Shown here: positions 44,052 through 53,417 of the stretch, in pieces
Numbering within the stretch: position 1 is the stretch's first letter
How the letters are laid out: every line of letters begins with the position of its first letter
Assembly: GCA_003598175.1 (NCBI GenBank)
Contig: QZKN01000085.1
Span: 1-64,000, forward strand
Length of the DNA stretch: 64,000 nucleotides
Direction of reading: 5' to 3'
DNA from: Candidatus Omnitrophota bacterium
GTDB taxonomy: Bacteria > Hinthialibacterota > Hinthialibacteria > Hinthialibacterales > Hinthialibacteraceae
Position numbers and translations under genes: made by a program
The notes under the pieces: model-generated
What the model was told of the DNA's origin: nothing
Seen by the model: only the letters and a program-made list of their open reading frames with translations
The model's database searches: none

Positions 44052-45527
44052 TCAATTCGATGTTTTCGCTTTGAATTGAACGGAGAAAATATCCGCATCT
44101 TTCATGACGAAACGCAGGCGAATCGGTTGAACGGCCAATGCGCTTACATCGAATTTTCCACCCCAGCTGACAATTCTCTCGATTTGATCGCCGATCATTT
44201 CATCGGCTTGGGACAACGCAAAGCCAGGAATCGGATTTCCGTGGCGATCCTGAATTTCAATTTGTACGCTGCCGGCGGCGGAGGTGGAATAATTGATATC
44301 CAATGCATCGCCGGTAAAACGAAATGGTTTTGTAATCAATTCCCCGCCATCATATCCCGCATGGATGGATGCAAATCCGTCGACACGAAGCGTCAATCGC
44401 TCCAGATACTGTGTCGGTTGCCCATAATCGCGTTGAATATAGAACGAAATTTCCTCCTCGCCGGTTGGAACCAAACCATAAGCGCAGTAATTGGTGCGCG
44501 ACGACCAATTTTGTAGACCCAGACCAGGCCGTACAAAGCTTTCCATGAATGTGCGATCGTAGTGGTCGCCGCCGCGGGTGGTCATGAGGACCGTATCCGA
44601 GCAATCGCCGGAATAGGTAGCTTCGCCGCCGAACGCTTTAAACTGTTCGGGAGTCAGAACGCGCCGGCCGGGCATGAAACGGGCGGCAATGGCAATATAA
44701 ATGTGCGGCGCGCGAAAGTAAGGAAACGTTTGATTGGTATAGAGATGTTCCTGCAGCGGTTCGCCGAAATTCATTTCGACGGGATCGGTCCAATCTGTAA
44801 AATTTTGCGAGGTTGTGCGGCTGATAGTGCGTAAGCCTTTATATTCGCCTTTCGTCCAGGTGCGAAAATAACAGACATAACAATTCTCGCTTTGCGACCA
44901 GAACGATACGTTTTGCGAATCGAACGCGCCTTGCGTGATGACAGGCTCTTCCCGCAGCTTCCGCCATCGAATTCCATCCGCCGAAATGAATGGAACCAGG
45001 CCGCTTGCACCGGTCCCGCCGAGTGCCTTGAAACGTTCTTCGTTTGGCGCGTCCGGTTTCGCGTCGAGAAAAGGGCTGAAATTGTGGGAATAGGGGGCCA
45101 TGTTCCGCAGAATAACGTTATTATTTTTGCTGCCCTCCACTTCGAAGAGTCCGAGGTTGGGTTTGTTCCATGTCACGCCGTCTTCACTTTGCGCATAGCA
45201 GGTCGTTTCAATGTCAGATCCGTCTTTGCCGGCCGTCGGCAATCCTCGATAATACATTTTATAGATTTCTTCGTCTTTCAAAACGGTCACGTAGCCGCAA
45301 TAACGTCCCTCCCATGCGTTGTCGAAACGCAGGGCGACGCCTGCGGGAATCGGTTTTTGCAAACGCAGTTCCGTTCCCCGCATTTGATCAATCAAATACT
45401 GGTCGACAAACAGTTCTCGGTGATCGCTGATATCGAGAACGGCTGATTCACCCGCTCCGAACGAATTGAATGGTTGGAATGGAATAGAAATCAACAACAA
45501 AACGATGGTAAGAATAAATCTTTGCAT
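44052..45527 (-). CDS. Secreted beta-propeller-like protein (GH43/GH32-like)
   Basis: 491 residues from the ATG at 45525-45527, chosen for its GGAGAGGAG site and signal peptide (MQRFILTIVLLLISIPFQ...). Repeated blade-like blocks are visible: HRELFVDQYLID, YRGLPTAGKDGSDIETTCYAQSEDGV, PFISADGIRWRKL, FWSQSENCYVCYFRTW and YFRAPHIYIAIAARF. The pattern 'substrate-ID, then SxDGxxW' is typical of five-bladed propellers related to GH32/GH43 that occur widely in planctomycetes. The C-terminal part (about 380-490) is a beta-sandwich. It probably binds or cleaves a glycan outside the cell; catalytic activity is unproved. Confidence 0.7.
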   Translation of the reverse strand: MQRFILTIVLLLISIPFQPFNSFGAGESAVLDISDHRELFVDQYLIDQMRGTELRLQKPIPAGVALRFDNAWEGRYCGYVTVLKDEEIYKMYYRGLPTAGKDGSDIETTCYAQSEDGVTWNKPNLGLFEVEGSKNNNVILRNMAPYSHNFSPFLDAKPDAPNEERFKALGGTGASGLVPFISADGIRWRKLREEPVITQGAFDSQNVSFWSQSENCYVCYFRTWTKGEYKGLRTISRTTSQNFTDWTDPVEMNFGEPLQEHLYTNQTFPYFRAPHIYIAIAARFMPGRRVLTPEQFKAFGGEATYSGDCSDTVLMTTRGGDHYDRTFMESFVRPGLGLQNWSSRTNYCAYGLVPTGEEEISFYIQRDYGQPTQYLERLTLRVDGFASIHAGYDGGELITKPFRFTGDALDINYSTSAAGSVQIEIQDRHGNPIPGFALSQADEMIGDQIERIVSWGGKFDVSALAVQPIRLRFVMKDADIFSVQFKAKTSN

Positions 45528-45677
45528 TCTCCTCTCCTTTCGCAATCCAGTGAAAGAATAACTGGTGGGTAGTATAAGTATGAAAATATAAAGTACAACC
45601 GCCGATTCTGATCGGGATGTCGTCGGTTTGATCATCGATTTTCAGTTTGTCGATTTCCTCATGTGTTGGATGTGTGT

Positions 45678-47708
45678 TTACCGCGTATACCCCAGTGATT
45701 CCAAGGCTTGCCGTTGTGATTCATCCAGTTCCAATATTTCCATATCCCCAAACGCCGCATTCCGCCAATGGTTTAAAAGCAGGAGGCAATTTTCCCTGAT
45801 TTTTAAGTTATCTTCTTCAATGGTTTGTGTGTTCATGTCGGATTTTATAAGATTGGTGGTTTCCGTCGGATCGTTGATGAGATGAAAGAGTTCATCAAGA
45901 CCGGTTTGGGATTCTGTTTCCTTGAAGGTGATTTCCACCTGCTGTTGGCGAGCGCCCCCGAAGATTTTTTCCTCGGTCCAGGTCATTGTCGTGGTATGCG
46001 GCGGGCCGGATTGGGAGTCCGACAAGCCGCGTGATTTGGATGATTCTTCAAAATCCTCGATTACCCAAAACGGTTTGCGATATTTGGGCGAATTGGGAAA
46101 TTTCAGGGTAGGCGCATATAGTTCGATTTGATCGATGGCAAATGTTCCGCCGGTTTGGTTGTAGGGAAGGGAAGCGTCGACGCCGACTCCCTCAATGACC
46201 ATCCAATCCGTCGGCCAGCCGCGCGCTTGTCCATACTGCAACGCCGTGCGATACAAGTCCGGCGAAGCCTGCAATCGCCAGCCGGGCGGCGCAGGTAAAA
46301 AACTTTCCTGTCGCATGGCTTCGTTATGCAATGGATCGGTTCCGATGGATTCCGCCGTCACCAGCGTGGTGTTGAGTTGCGCCAGCGCCTGGAAATCGCG
46401 GCTGGTGTATAGTTCTTTGGTGCGGTAACGAATGTGCGCCATCAGGCGAACGGATGGGTCGCCTTTGATCCGCAGCAAGACGATCGCCGGTCCTTTCAGC
46501 GGGATTTCCGTAAAAACGCCCAGCGGGGTTTCCGGTCTGCGATAGGCGCTGTTGTTGATGAATTTATATTGTTCGGTGCGAATGCCGAATAGTTTATTTG
46601 TTTCACAGACCCTATCCGCTTCTGTTTCCAAAAATCCCGGCCGATTTTCAAATTTCTCTCTTTTGTCGTTTTCTTTTGCCAGGAGAGGCAGTAAAGAACG
46701 GCCATCGACGGCAGTTTTTTCTGACAAACCAGCCAATTCAATCAACGTTGGAAACAGATCGATGGATTGAACCAAATTCGGCATGCGCATTCCTTTTTCA
46801 ATCTTCGCGGGATAACGAAGAAGAAAAGGAATTTTTACGGCAGGCTGATACAGATCCTCGCCATGAAAAAATCGGCCTTCCTCCCCCAGCGCCTCGCCGT
46901 GATCCGCAATGGCGGCGATGATGGTCTGCTCAAGCAATTGCATTTCCTCCATTTTCCCCAGCAAGCGGCCGATATGGTGATCCATATACGCAACTTCACC
47001 CTGATAAAGCGCATGTAAATGCTGCAAGTCCCGCTCGGTCAATGTAGAACCTTGCGTTGCATTCAAACGTGTGATTTCCTGTACGGTTCCGCGAATCGGA
47101 CCGTCGTAATTAGGATCGTAAAGGGTGGAATAAGGCGCGGGAGCGTCATAAGGGGAATGCGGATCATACAAATGTACCCATAAAAAAAAAGGTTTGCCGC
47201 GTGGTTGCTCCAAAAAAGAAATCGCGGCGGAAATTGTTTCTTCCGCCCGTCGTTCCGCATTCACTATCTGCCCGTTATTCCGCATCGAACCAAGATCGTA
47301 GATTTCAAAACCCTGATCGAGGCCGAATGCGGGTTCAAGAACGTAACTACTAATAAATGCGGCGGTTTGGTAGCCGCGTCGAGTGAAGATTTCGGCCAGA
47401 GTGTCTTCCGCCGCGGGAACGCGGTTGGTGCGAAAACGGACGCCACTGCTGCGCGGATACAGGCCGGTGAACATGGCGGTATGCGAAGTCAGCGTGGCGG
47501 GAATCTGGCAGATTGCGTCCTCGAAGAGCACGCCTTCGGAAGCCAGGCGGTCGAGATGGGGAGTTTGAACGGTTGGATTGCCATAACAGCCCAACGCATC
47601 GGCGCGAAGGGTGTCTAATGTCAATACTAAAAGATTAGGCTGCTTTTTATCATGGGAACAGCTCAAGCCCAAAATCAGAAATAGGAAAAAAAAGGCTATT
47701 TTCATCAT
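45678..47708 (-). CDS. Sulfatase/alkaline-phosphatase-superfamily lipoprotein
   Basis: 676 residues if begun at the ATG at 47706-47708, chosen because it gives a lipoprotein signal (IAFFFLFLILGLSCS); the open frame extends 27 codons upstream. Metal-ligand motifs are present: LLVLTLDTLRADALGCYG, AAIADHGEALGE and FFHGEDLYQPAVKIP. At the nucleophile position the sequence is PATLTSHTAMFTG, that is, Thr (T72) where formylglycine sulfatases have Cys or Ser in CxPSR. It therefore probably is not an FGly-dependent sulfatase but a related hydrolase or phosphotransferase. A C-terminal region (about 380-600) carries extra beta-rich sequence. It is anchored outside the inner membrane. The upstream half of the gene is well conserved. 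Confidence 0.8.
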   Translation of the reverse strand: MMKIAFFFLFLILGLSCSHDKKQPNLLVLTLDTLRADALGCYGNPTVQTPHLDRLASEGVLFEDAICQIPATLTSHTAMFTGLYPRSSGVRFRTNRVPAAEDTLAEIFTRRGYQTAAFISSYVLEPAFGLDQGFEIYDLGSMRNNGQIVNAERRAEETISAAISFLEQPRGKPFFLWVHLYDPHSPYDAPAPYSTLYDPNYDGPIRGTVQEITRLNATQGSTLTERDLQHLHALYQGEVAYMDHHIGRLLGKMEEMQLLEQTIIAAIADHGEALGEEGRFFHGEDLYQPAVKIPFLLRYPAKIEKGMRMPNLVQSIDLFPTLIELAGLSEKTAVDGRSLLPLLAKENDKREKFENRPGFLETEADRVCETNKLFGIRTEQYKFINNSAYRRPETPLGVFTEIPLKGPAIVLLRIKGDPSVRLMAHIRYRTKELYTSRDFQALAQLNTTLVTAESIGTDPLHNEAMRQESFLPAPPGWRLQASPDLYRTALQYGQARGWPTDWMVIEGVGVDASLPYNQTGGTFAIDQIELYAPTLKFPNSPKYRKPFWVIEDFEESSKSRGLSDSQSGPPHTTTMTWTEEKIFGGARQQQVEITFKETESQTGLDELFHLINDPTETTNLIKSDMNTQTIEEDNLKIRENCLLLLNHWRNAAFGDMEILELDESQRQALESLGYTR

Positions 47709-47963
47709 TCCGAATTTATAAACGGCAGGCGGATACGACTCCGCAAGGGAACGACTGAATTTTGTATGCGATTTCATTCTGATCCACACTTTTCCATTCG
47801 ATTTCTCTCAAAAAAGATCAGGATTGCTTGTATGATTATAGCACGTCTTTGGCGCCAGATGACTTGTTTCAGGATAGAAGTGACTTATGGATGAGTAACG
47901 AGAAGATGAGAGAACCGGATTTCATCCGATTCCATGAAATTCGATCAGGATAGCAACTAAATT

Positions 47964-48854
47964 ATGAAATATGATATTACATCAAAATTTATCGTGGAAA
48001 AAGGCAAAGAAGCGATTCTGCGTCACTTCCAAAAACGCTGCACACGATCCATCGAACTGATCGAGGCTCTGCCCCAGGAACAACCGACTTTGAAAAAAGG
48101 AGATTACATCATCAAAATCACGGATGATAACGGGCAGGAGGAAATTCAAATATGGGAATTCAAAACCGTTTGGAATCCGAAAGACGTCCGGAATCTGATG
48201 CAATACACGCTCCGCGCCGAACAACTTTACGATTTGCCGGTTACTCCGATTCTCTTTTTATTTCTCCCCCATGCATCGGCAACAGAAGTCTATCGTGATG
48301 AACGATTTCGTTTCCAGTTTGTGCTGATCAAAATGTGGGAACAGGACAGCGAAGAAATATTGAACTCGGAAGATTACGCTCTATTTCCTTTCATTCCCAT
48401 CATGGCGAATGGAATACAATTCGCTCTCGAAGCCGAAAAAAAGTTGTATAATATGAATATCGCCAAAGAAGAAAAATCGAATCTATTGACGGCGCTGACC
48501 ATTTTTGCAGGATTGAAAGACAAGAATTTAAGTTCCATTTTATTGAAAAGAAGAAGAGATATCATGATCGAATCATACGCTTACCAATTGATCGAAGAAG
48601 AAGGGCGACAAAAAGGATTGCAGGAAGGTCGACAGGAAGGTCGACAGGAGGGTCGGCAGGAGGGACAAACGATTGGTCTTCGAGACGGAATTCTCCTGGC
48701 TCTTGACCTTACTTATGGAGAAAAAGCGCGACGCCTGAGCCATGTGATAGAAAATATGGATTCTCTCGAAACCCTCACGACGATTAAAAAAGCCCTGCTG
48801 GAGAAACGCGACCTGAGCGCAATTGAACGGATTCTCGACAGACACGACTCTTGA
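47964..48854 (+). CDS. Rpn-type/PD-(D/E)XK nuclease-like protein
   Basis: 296 residues. Features typical of the Rpn/DUF4351-like transposase-derived nuclease family: N-terminal DITSKFIVEK, KKGDYIIKITDD, EEIQIWEFKTVWNP (the Asp ... Glu-x-Lys core), and a helical tail. Between about residues 210 and 235 the protein contains (GRQE)n repeats, encoded by a 12-base tandem repeat near 48620-48665. C-terminal helix blocks (YGEKARRLSHVIENMDSLE) resemble other members. It may act in DNA cleavage or recombination. Unlike many relatives, it lacks an accompanying transposase. Confidence 0.75.
   Translation: MKYDITSKFIVEKGKEAILRHFQKRCTRSIELIEALPQEQPTLKKGDYIIKITDDNGQEEIQIWEFKTVWNPKDVRNLMQYTLRAEQLYDLPVTPILFLFLPHASATEVYRDERFRFQFVLIKMWEQDSEEILNSEDYALFPFIPIMANGIQFALEAEKKLYNMNIAKEEKSNLLTALTIFAGLKDKNLSSILLKRRRDIMIESYAYQLIEEEGRQKGLQEGRQEGRQEGRQEGQTIGLRDGILLALDLTYGEKARRLSHVIENMDSLETLTTIKKALLEKRDLSAIERILDRHDS
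48621..48665 (+). repeat. Twelve-base coding tandem repeat
   Basis: About three and a half units of a 12-base repeat (GGTCGACAGGAA and variants) inside the Rpn-type gene, giving GRQE/GRQ repeats. The unit is in frame, so expansion or contraction by slippage keeps the protein in frame. Confidence 0.85.
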
Positions 48855-49197
48855 TATCCCCACGTTTTTTATTGATAAAATCCTGTCAGGATGATAGAAA
48901 AGAAAGAAGCAATCGTTGGTATCCGGAGATTTCCATCCAATGTCTCATATGGGAATGTAGTAATTTTCTGCATTGTCGATTGCCGGGAAATCCGAATTAA
49001 AAAATGCTTGCAATTGTCTATGGTCAAGGTAGAATATAGGCACACCTTTGAAAATCACACATAGTAAAACCGGATTTGTATCGTAACTTGACGTGAAAAA
49101 AAGAGTATACATATCATGAAAACACAGGAATATTTATGAAGATAAATAATATCAATATTTATAAATATGTTCATCATTAACTTTTGGAGAATCAGAG
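48855..49197. other. Intergenic region before the nitrite/sulfite reductase
   Basis: 343 bases. A plausible promoter (TTGCAA at 49008-49013, 16-base spacer, TAGAAT at 49030-49035) points towards the reductase, but leaves a leader of about 155 bases. The leader is AT-rich (ATATTTATAAATAT near 49150). I see no repressor-binding palindrome of known type. Confidence 0.5.
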
Positions 49198-50793
49198 ATG
49201 AGTGAAACGGATCACCAGCAGGAAAAAGCGACCCGTCCGAAGAAGATTTCTGTCGAGGAACTAAAGCAACGGGAAAACGGATTGGATATCTGGCGTGAAA
49301 TCGAGGGATGGGCAACGACGGGGTATGATTCGATCCCGCCGGAGAAGTTTGAATTCTTCAAGTGGTACGGGATTTACCGGCAAAAACCGAATGTGGGGCA
49401 TTTGATGCTGCGCGTTCGCATTCCGGGTGGAAAAATGAAGGCCAACCAGGCGCGAGTCGCGGCGCAGATTGCGCGGGAGTTCGGCCGTGGGACGTTGGAT
49501 ATCACGGTTCGGCAGAATTTTCAAATCCATTGGCTGACGATCGAGACTATTCCCGAAGCGGTGCGGCGTCTTCATGCGGTGGGGCTCACGACCACGATGG
49601 CTTGCGGCGACGTGCCAAGGAATATCCTTTCCTGCCCCGTCGCGGGAAAATGCAAGGATCAAATCGTCGACGATTATGCAGTGGTGAGGCAATTGACGCG
49701 CGAAGTGGTGGGCAATCGCGCCTATTCCAACCTGCCGCGAAAATTCAAAATGTCGATATCCGGCTGCCCGATTCATTGTCCGTTGCCGGAAATCAACGAT
49801 ATCGGCTTATATGGCGTGGTTCGCAAGAAAGGCAATCGTAAAGAAGCGGGTTTCAACTTGATTGCGGGCGGCGGACTATCGACCAAACCTCTTTTCGGGA
49901 AAGCGATGAATGCGTTCGTTCCGACAGACAAAGCGGTCGAAGTCTGTCGGGCGATTTTGGATATTTTTCGCGATCAAGGCTACCGCGAATCACGAAAACG
50001 AGCGCGGATGAAATTTTTGGTCGAGGATTTGGGAGCGGAAGCCTTTCGCGCGGAGATCGTGAAACGGCTGGGGTATGATTTCGAACCGGCGGTGGAAGCG
50101 GAAATCGATCCGTGTGCGTTTCGCGATCATGTCGGAATTCAGGAACAGCGGCAAAAGGGGTTTTATTCGCTCGGATTCAGCTCCACCGCCGGCCGAATCA
50201 CGCCCGAGGATTTGTTTGTGGCGGCGGATATCGCCGAACAGTACGGTTCCGGCGAACTGGCCAACTCGATCATGCAGAATTTGATCGTGACGGATGTGCC
50301 GGAAGACAAGCTGGAGGAGGCGCAGGACATGGCGATCAACGCGCCGACGTTGACGCTGCGGGTGAATCCGATTCGCGCGGGGATGATTGCCTGCACCGGC
50401 TCGCAATTTTGCAATCTGGCGGTCACCGAGACCAAACAACGTTCCTTCGAGATTATCGATTATCTTGAAAAAACCGTGCAGCTGGACACGCCGATCAAAA
50501 TTGCTCTTTCCGGCTGCCCCAATTCGTGCAGTCAATTTCAAATCGGCGACATCGGCCTGCGCGGCGGGAAAACCCGCGTCGGCGATGAATTGGTGGAATC
50601 GTATGACATCTTCGCCGGCTGCGAAATGGGATTGGACGGCCAATTCGGCGAGCTGGTGAAAAAAGCGGTTCCCGCCGACGAAGTGGCTTTCGAATTGGCG
50701 GAGATGCTGAATACCTACAAACGGGAACGGCAGAACGGCGAGACTTTCCAACAGTATACCAGGCGTTTGTTGACCGCATCCTATGAGATTTAA
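49198..50793 (+). CDS. Ferredoxin-type nitrite/sulfite reductase
   Basis: 531 residues with a GGAG ribosome site. Two ferredoxin-like half-domains and two catalytic halves are seen: FKWYGIYRQKPNVGHLMLRVRIPGG, TVRQNFQIHWL, NILSCPVAGKC, MSISGCPIHC, and the C-terminal siroheme/4Fe-4S set CTGSQFCNLAVTETK and ALSGCPNSCSQ. This arrangement is that of NirA-type ferredoxin-nitrite reductase or assimilatory sulfite reductase; both give six-electron reduction. The TGSQFC motif leans towards nitrite reductase. No nitrate reductase or sulfate assimilation gene is in the window, so I leave it unnamed. It is cytoplasmic. Confidence 0.9.
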   Translation: MSETDHQQEKATRPKKISVEELKQRENGLDIWREIEGWATTGYDSIPPEKFEFFKWYGIYRQKPNVGHLMLRVRIPGGKMKANQARVAAQIAREFGRGTLDITVRQNFQIHWLTIETIPEAVRRLHAVGLTTTMACGDVPRNILSCPVAGKCKDQIVDDYAVVRQLTREVVGNRAYSNLPRKFKMSISGCPIHCPLPEINDIGLYGVVRKKGNRKEAGFNLIAGGGLSTKPLFGKAMNAFVPTDKAVEVCRAILDIFRDQGYRESRKRARMKFLVEDLGAEAFRAEIVKRLGYDFEPAVEAEIDPCAFRDHVGIQEQRQKGFYSLGFSSTAGRITPEDLFVAADIAEQYGSGELANSIMQNLIVTDVPEDKLEEAQDMAINAPTLTLRVNPIRAGMIACTGSQFCNLAVTETKQRSFEIIDYLEKTVQLDTPIKIALSGCPNSCSQFQIGDIGLRGGKTRVGDELVESYDIFAGCEMGLDGQFGELVKKAVPADEVAFELAEMLNTYKRERQNGETFQQYTRRLLTASYEI

Positions 50794-50885
50794 GTGCTAT
50801 CTGTCACCGAAGCACTCCAATTGATTCCCGATGGCGGATCATTTTGAACGATATCAATAGATTCCATCGCGATGCAACGGTCAAT

Positions 50886-51461
50886 TCAGCTGGGGCTTGA
50901 ATCCCAACGGTCGCGATAGGTTTTTTGCGGAATGTTGCCGGGACCAACCCGCTCGATACTGCCGCGGCTGACAAGCCCGTTCGTGGCGTCATAACGCGGG
51001 TAGGAACTTGCCCCGCCAGGACCGTCGAACCAGCCCTGATCCGGTCCCAGCGCAGTCAAAACCCATTTAATGTTCAGACGAATCATGTCGGGATGGCTGT
51101 CAAACGTAGGGGGACCGTGATAAATGTAATATTTCTTGATCGGCCGTCCATAGGCGTTGAGCACGCTGTTATAGCCGTAGTCGCTTTCCAATATCGGGCC
51201 AAACGGATCTTCCGGGATGGAACTGATGTAGGCCAGCGGCGTCGTCAGTTTGGCCAGTTGAAAGTTGCCGATGTAGTGATTCGAATCGATGCGATAGGAT
51301 TCGATGGCGGTTTCCAATGATTTCATATCCGCTTCGCAGCGGGCGAGCTTGGCCCGTATCTGCGCATTCAGGAAATTGGGAACCGCAATGGCGGCCAGGA
51401 TGCCGATGATGGCAACCACGATCAATAGTTCAATGAGTGTGAACGCACATTGTCTTCGCAT
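50886..51461 (-). CDS. Type IV prepilin-like protein
   Basis: 191 residues from the ATG at 51459-51461, which has a strong GGAGG site. The leader RRQCA precedes FTLIELLIVVAIIGILAAIA, with Glu+5 intact, then VPNFLNAQIRAKLARCEADM and a periplasmic head beginning about residue 45 (ESYRIDSNHYIGNF). Its layout matches the other prepilin at 21918-22589, and Ala again replaces Gly at -1 of the cleavage site. It stands alone: neighbours are a reductase and AT-rich DNA. Confidence 0.88.
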   Translation of the reverse strand: MRRQCAFTLIELLIVVAIIGILAAIAVPNFLNAQIRAKLARCEADMKSLETAIESYRIDSNHYIGNFQLAKLTTPLAYISSIPEDPFGPILESDYGYNSVLNAYGRPIKKYYIYHGPPTFDSHPDMIRLNIKWVLTALGPDQGWFDGPGGASSYPRYDATNGLVSRGSIERVGPGNIPQKTYRDRWDSSPS

Positions 51462-52322
51462 GATCGACCTCCAGGTTTCGTATTGCACGTATTGATTATA
51501 CATAAATTTGTTGTATCAGGTCTGCCTTATGAAGTGATTTTTTGCTATGTTCAATAAAATCAATACGTTAGAAATACCTATGGATATTAATATATTGAAT
51601 TAAGCATCGTCTTAACTCCCTGAATATATTACACTTACTGAAATTTTACTTCAAGAGGCTGAACAATTACATTTGTTGTATTTCCACGCATCTTCTCCGT
51701 TTTGTTATGAAGTCCTTTCCTTATTGCGCTTGTGGATTAAAGGATGAATTGAAAACAATCACTTTGGCAATTCTGTCCCCATCGACGTAAACGCCAGCCT
51801 TCCATACTCCACTCGGCACTTCCCAATTAGCCGATCCATTCCTCTTGCAGAATCCTTCTTTACTGACGCGGCGACAAAAAGTATGATTAAGTTTTGATAC
51901 TGGCACATATTGTGGTATTAATCCAGATTCTACCACCACAAATTTTGACTTTTTGCCGGGTTATCTTTACTTCTATTCGATGTTTGTTAAATTGTATTCG
52001 CGGTTTCAACATATTATCTACAGGCAGAGACGAAGAGTGATCCATAAGTCCACTTGGCGGAATGATAAAAAAATGTAAGCGGAAAAGACGGATAGAAATC
52101 CTTTTACAAGTGAAAAGCGTGTGTTTGCCACGTTTAAAATTATGAACTTAGCCATCTTTCTTCCGGTCGCGCCGTCGAACTGGCGGGGGGATCGCGATTT
52201 TTATGTTTCATGGCGTTAAAAGGTATTTCCATTCGAATCCGATTTGAATGATTTGGAAAAGCGATATGGTTGATGCTGTCAAAAATATATCTTTTCTTCT
52301 TTATATGTAAAGGATTTATCAA
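51462..52322. other. AT-rich region with a possible gene fragment
   Basis: 861 bases, visibly AT-rich, marking the left edge of the second foreign-looking stretch. A minus-strand frame at 51721-51939 may be a gene fragment (listed separately). Just before 52323 is a ribosome site AAAGGA for the nuclease gene. Confidence 0.5.
51721..51939 (-). pseudogene. Possible gene remnant
   Basis: 72 codons from a GTG; the frame is in fact open further upstream to about 52000 without any good start. Protein-like blocks include SGLIPQYVPVSKLNHTFCRR, VPSGVWKAGVYVDGDRIAK and VIVFNSSFNPQ. The composition is coding-like, but no family is recognised and it has no start or ribosome site. It may be the 3' end of a decayed gene. 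Confidence 0.3.
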
Positions 52323-53375
52323 ATGCGACTTTTTACTCTTGATGAGACCGGGAAAATGTTTCCATACAATGAAATTCGCTTCAAAGAAGAAAACCGTGAA
52401 GCGGATTTGGAAACGATCCTTGATAATAATCCCGAATACTTTTTTGAAAGTTCTAGAATTTTGATGATCGGACGTCAAATCACTACAAATTTAAATTCTT
52501 GTATTGATCTTTTAGGAATTGACGGGTCAGGCAATACCGTTGTAATTGAACTGAAGCGGGATAAGACGCCACGAGAAACAATTGCCCAGCTACTTGAGTA
52601 TGCATCGTTTGTTGAAAATTTAAATTACACGCAATTGGATGAGATATTTCAGAATTATTTGGGCGAAGCGATCGGTTTGGAAGCGTATCACCAACAATTT
52701 TTTCAAAATGCAAATGATACTGGCGTATCATTTAATAAATGCACTAAACTTATCATAGTTGCTCAGAAAATCACAGCGGAAATCAAACAAACCGCTTATT
52801 ATCTCAGGAAACAAGGTTTGGATATTTATTGTTTTGAATTTCGATATTTCACTTCCAAAACGGGTGAAAAAATATTAACCAATGACATGATCGTTGGAAA
52901 TGAGGAATCTATCAGACGGGAAGTTCAATCTGCATCACTTCCCAAAATCGATGAGCCGCAATTTCGAAAATCATTAGATCGCGATGGATTGAGAGTCTTT
53001 GACAAAATTTCAAATTTTGCCAAGAATCATCGCCTTTTTTTTCGCTGGGGATCAAAGGGATTTTCATTGAATATGGAACTCGAAAATAGTTTCGTAGGTC
53101 TATTCTTCGGGTACCCGCCGCATTCTGTATTCAAACAGAGTATCTATACAGGATTTGAAGAAATACGCAAAAAAGTTTATGATCCGGAGAATATTGTTGA
53201 TTTTTATCGATCAAAATTGGAATCCCTGGGCTATTTTATTAAAGCACAAACAAACATTAAATGGATGATTGATTCTGAGTATCAGGAAGAGAGAGTGGAA
53301 AATTTTCTAGTAATTGTAGAACAAGTTATTTCTCGAATAAAAACTCATGGTTTGCAAATCCGAAGTGATTCATAG
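52323..53375 (+). CDS. NucS-like (DUF91-type) PD-(D/E)XK endonuclease
   Basis: 350 residues, AT-rich compared with its neighbours. The nuclease core is READLETILDNNPEYFFE followed by CIDLLGIDGSGNTVVIELKR (Asp, then Glu-x-Lys) and TPRETIAQLLEYASFV, as in the DUF91/NucS group. NucS cleaves mismatched or branched DNA; many bacterial homologues have unknown function. A C-terminal domain (about 225-350) with HRLFFRWGSKGFSLNM is not assigned; it could bind a partner or DNA. Base composition suggests acquisition, so a role in defence is possible. AAAGGA precedes the ATG. Confidence 0.78.
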   Translation: MRLFTLDETGKMFPYNEIRFKEENREADLETILDNNPEYFFESSRILMIGRQITTNLNSCIDLLGIDGSGNTVVIELKRDKTPRETIAQLLEYASFVENLNYTQLDEIFQNYLGEAIGLEAYHQQFFQNANDTGVSFNKCTKLIIVAQKITAEIKQTAYYLRKQGLDIYCFEFRYFTSKTGEKILTNDMIVGNEESIRREVQSASLPKIDEPQFRKSLDRDGLRVFDKISNFAKNHRLFFRWGSKGFSLNMELENSFVGLFFGYPPHSVFKQSIYTGFEEIRKKVYDPENIVDFYRSKLESLGYFIKAQTNIKWMIDSEYQEERVENFLVIVEQVISRIKTHGLQIRSDS

Positions 53376-53417
53376 TGATTTCGCATATTATCCAATCAAG
53401 AACGATTGAATACTTAA

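Noticed and set aside
48621-48665. Short tandem array as a possible CRISPR
   Set aside because: Units are 12 bases, in frame, without spacers, and lie within a coding gene.
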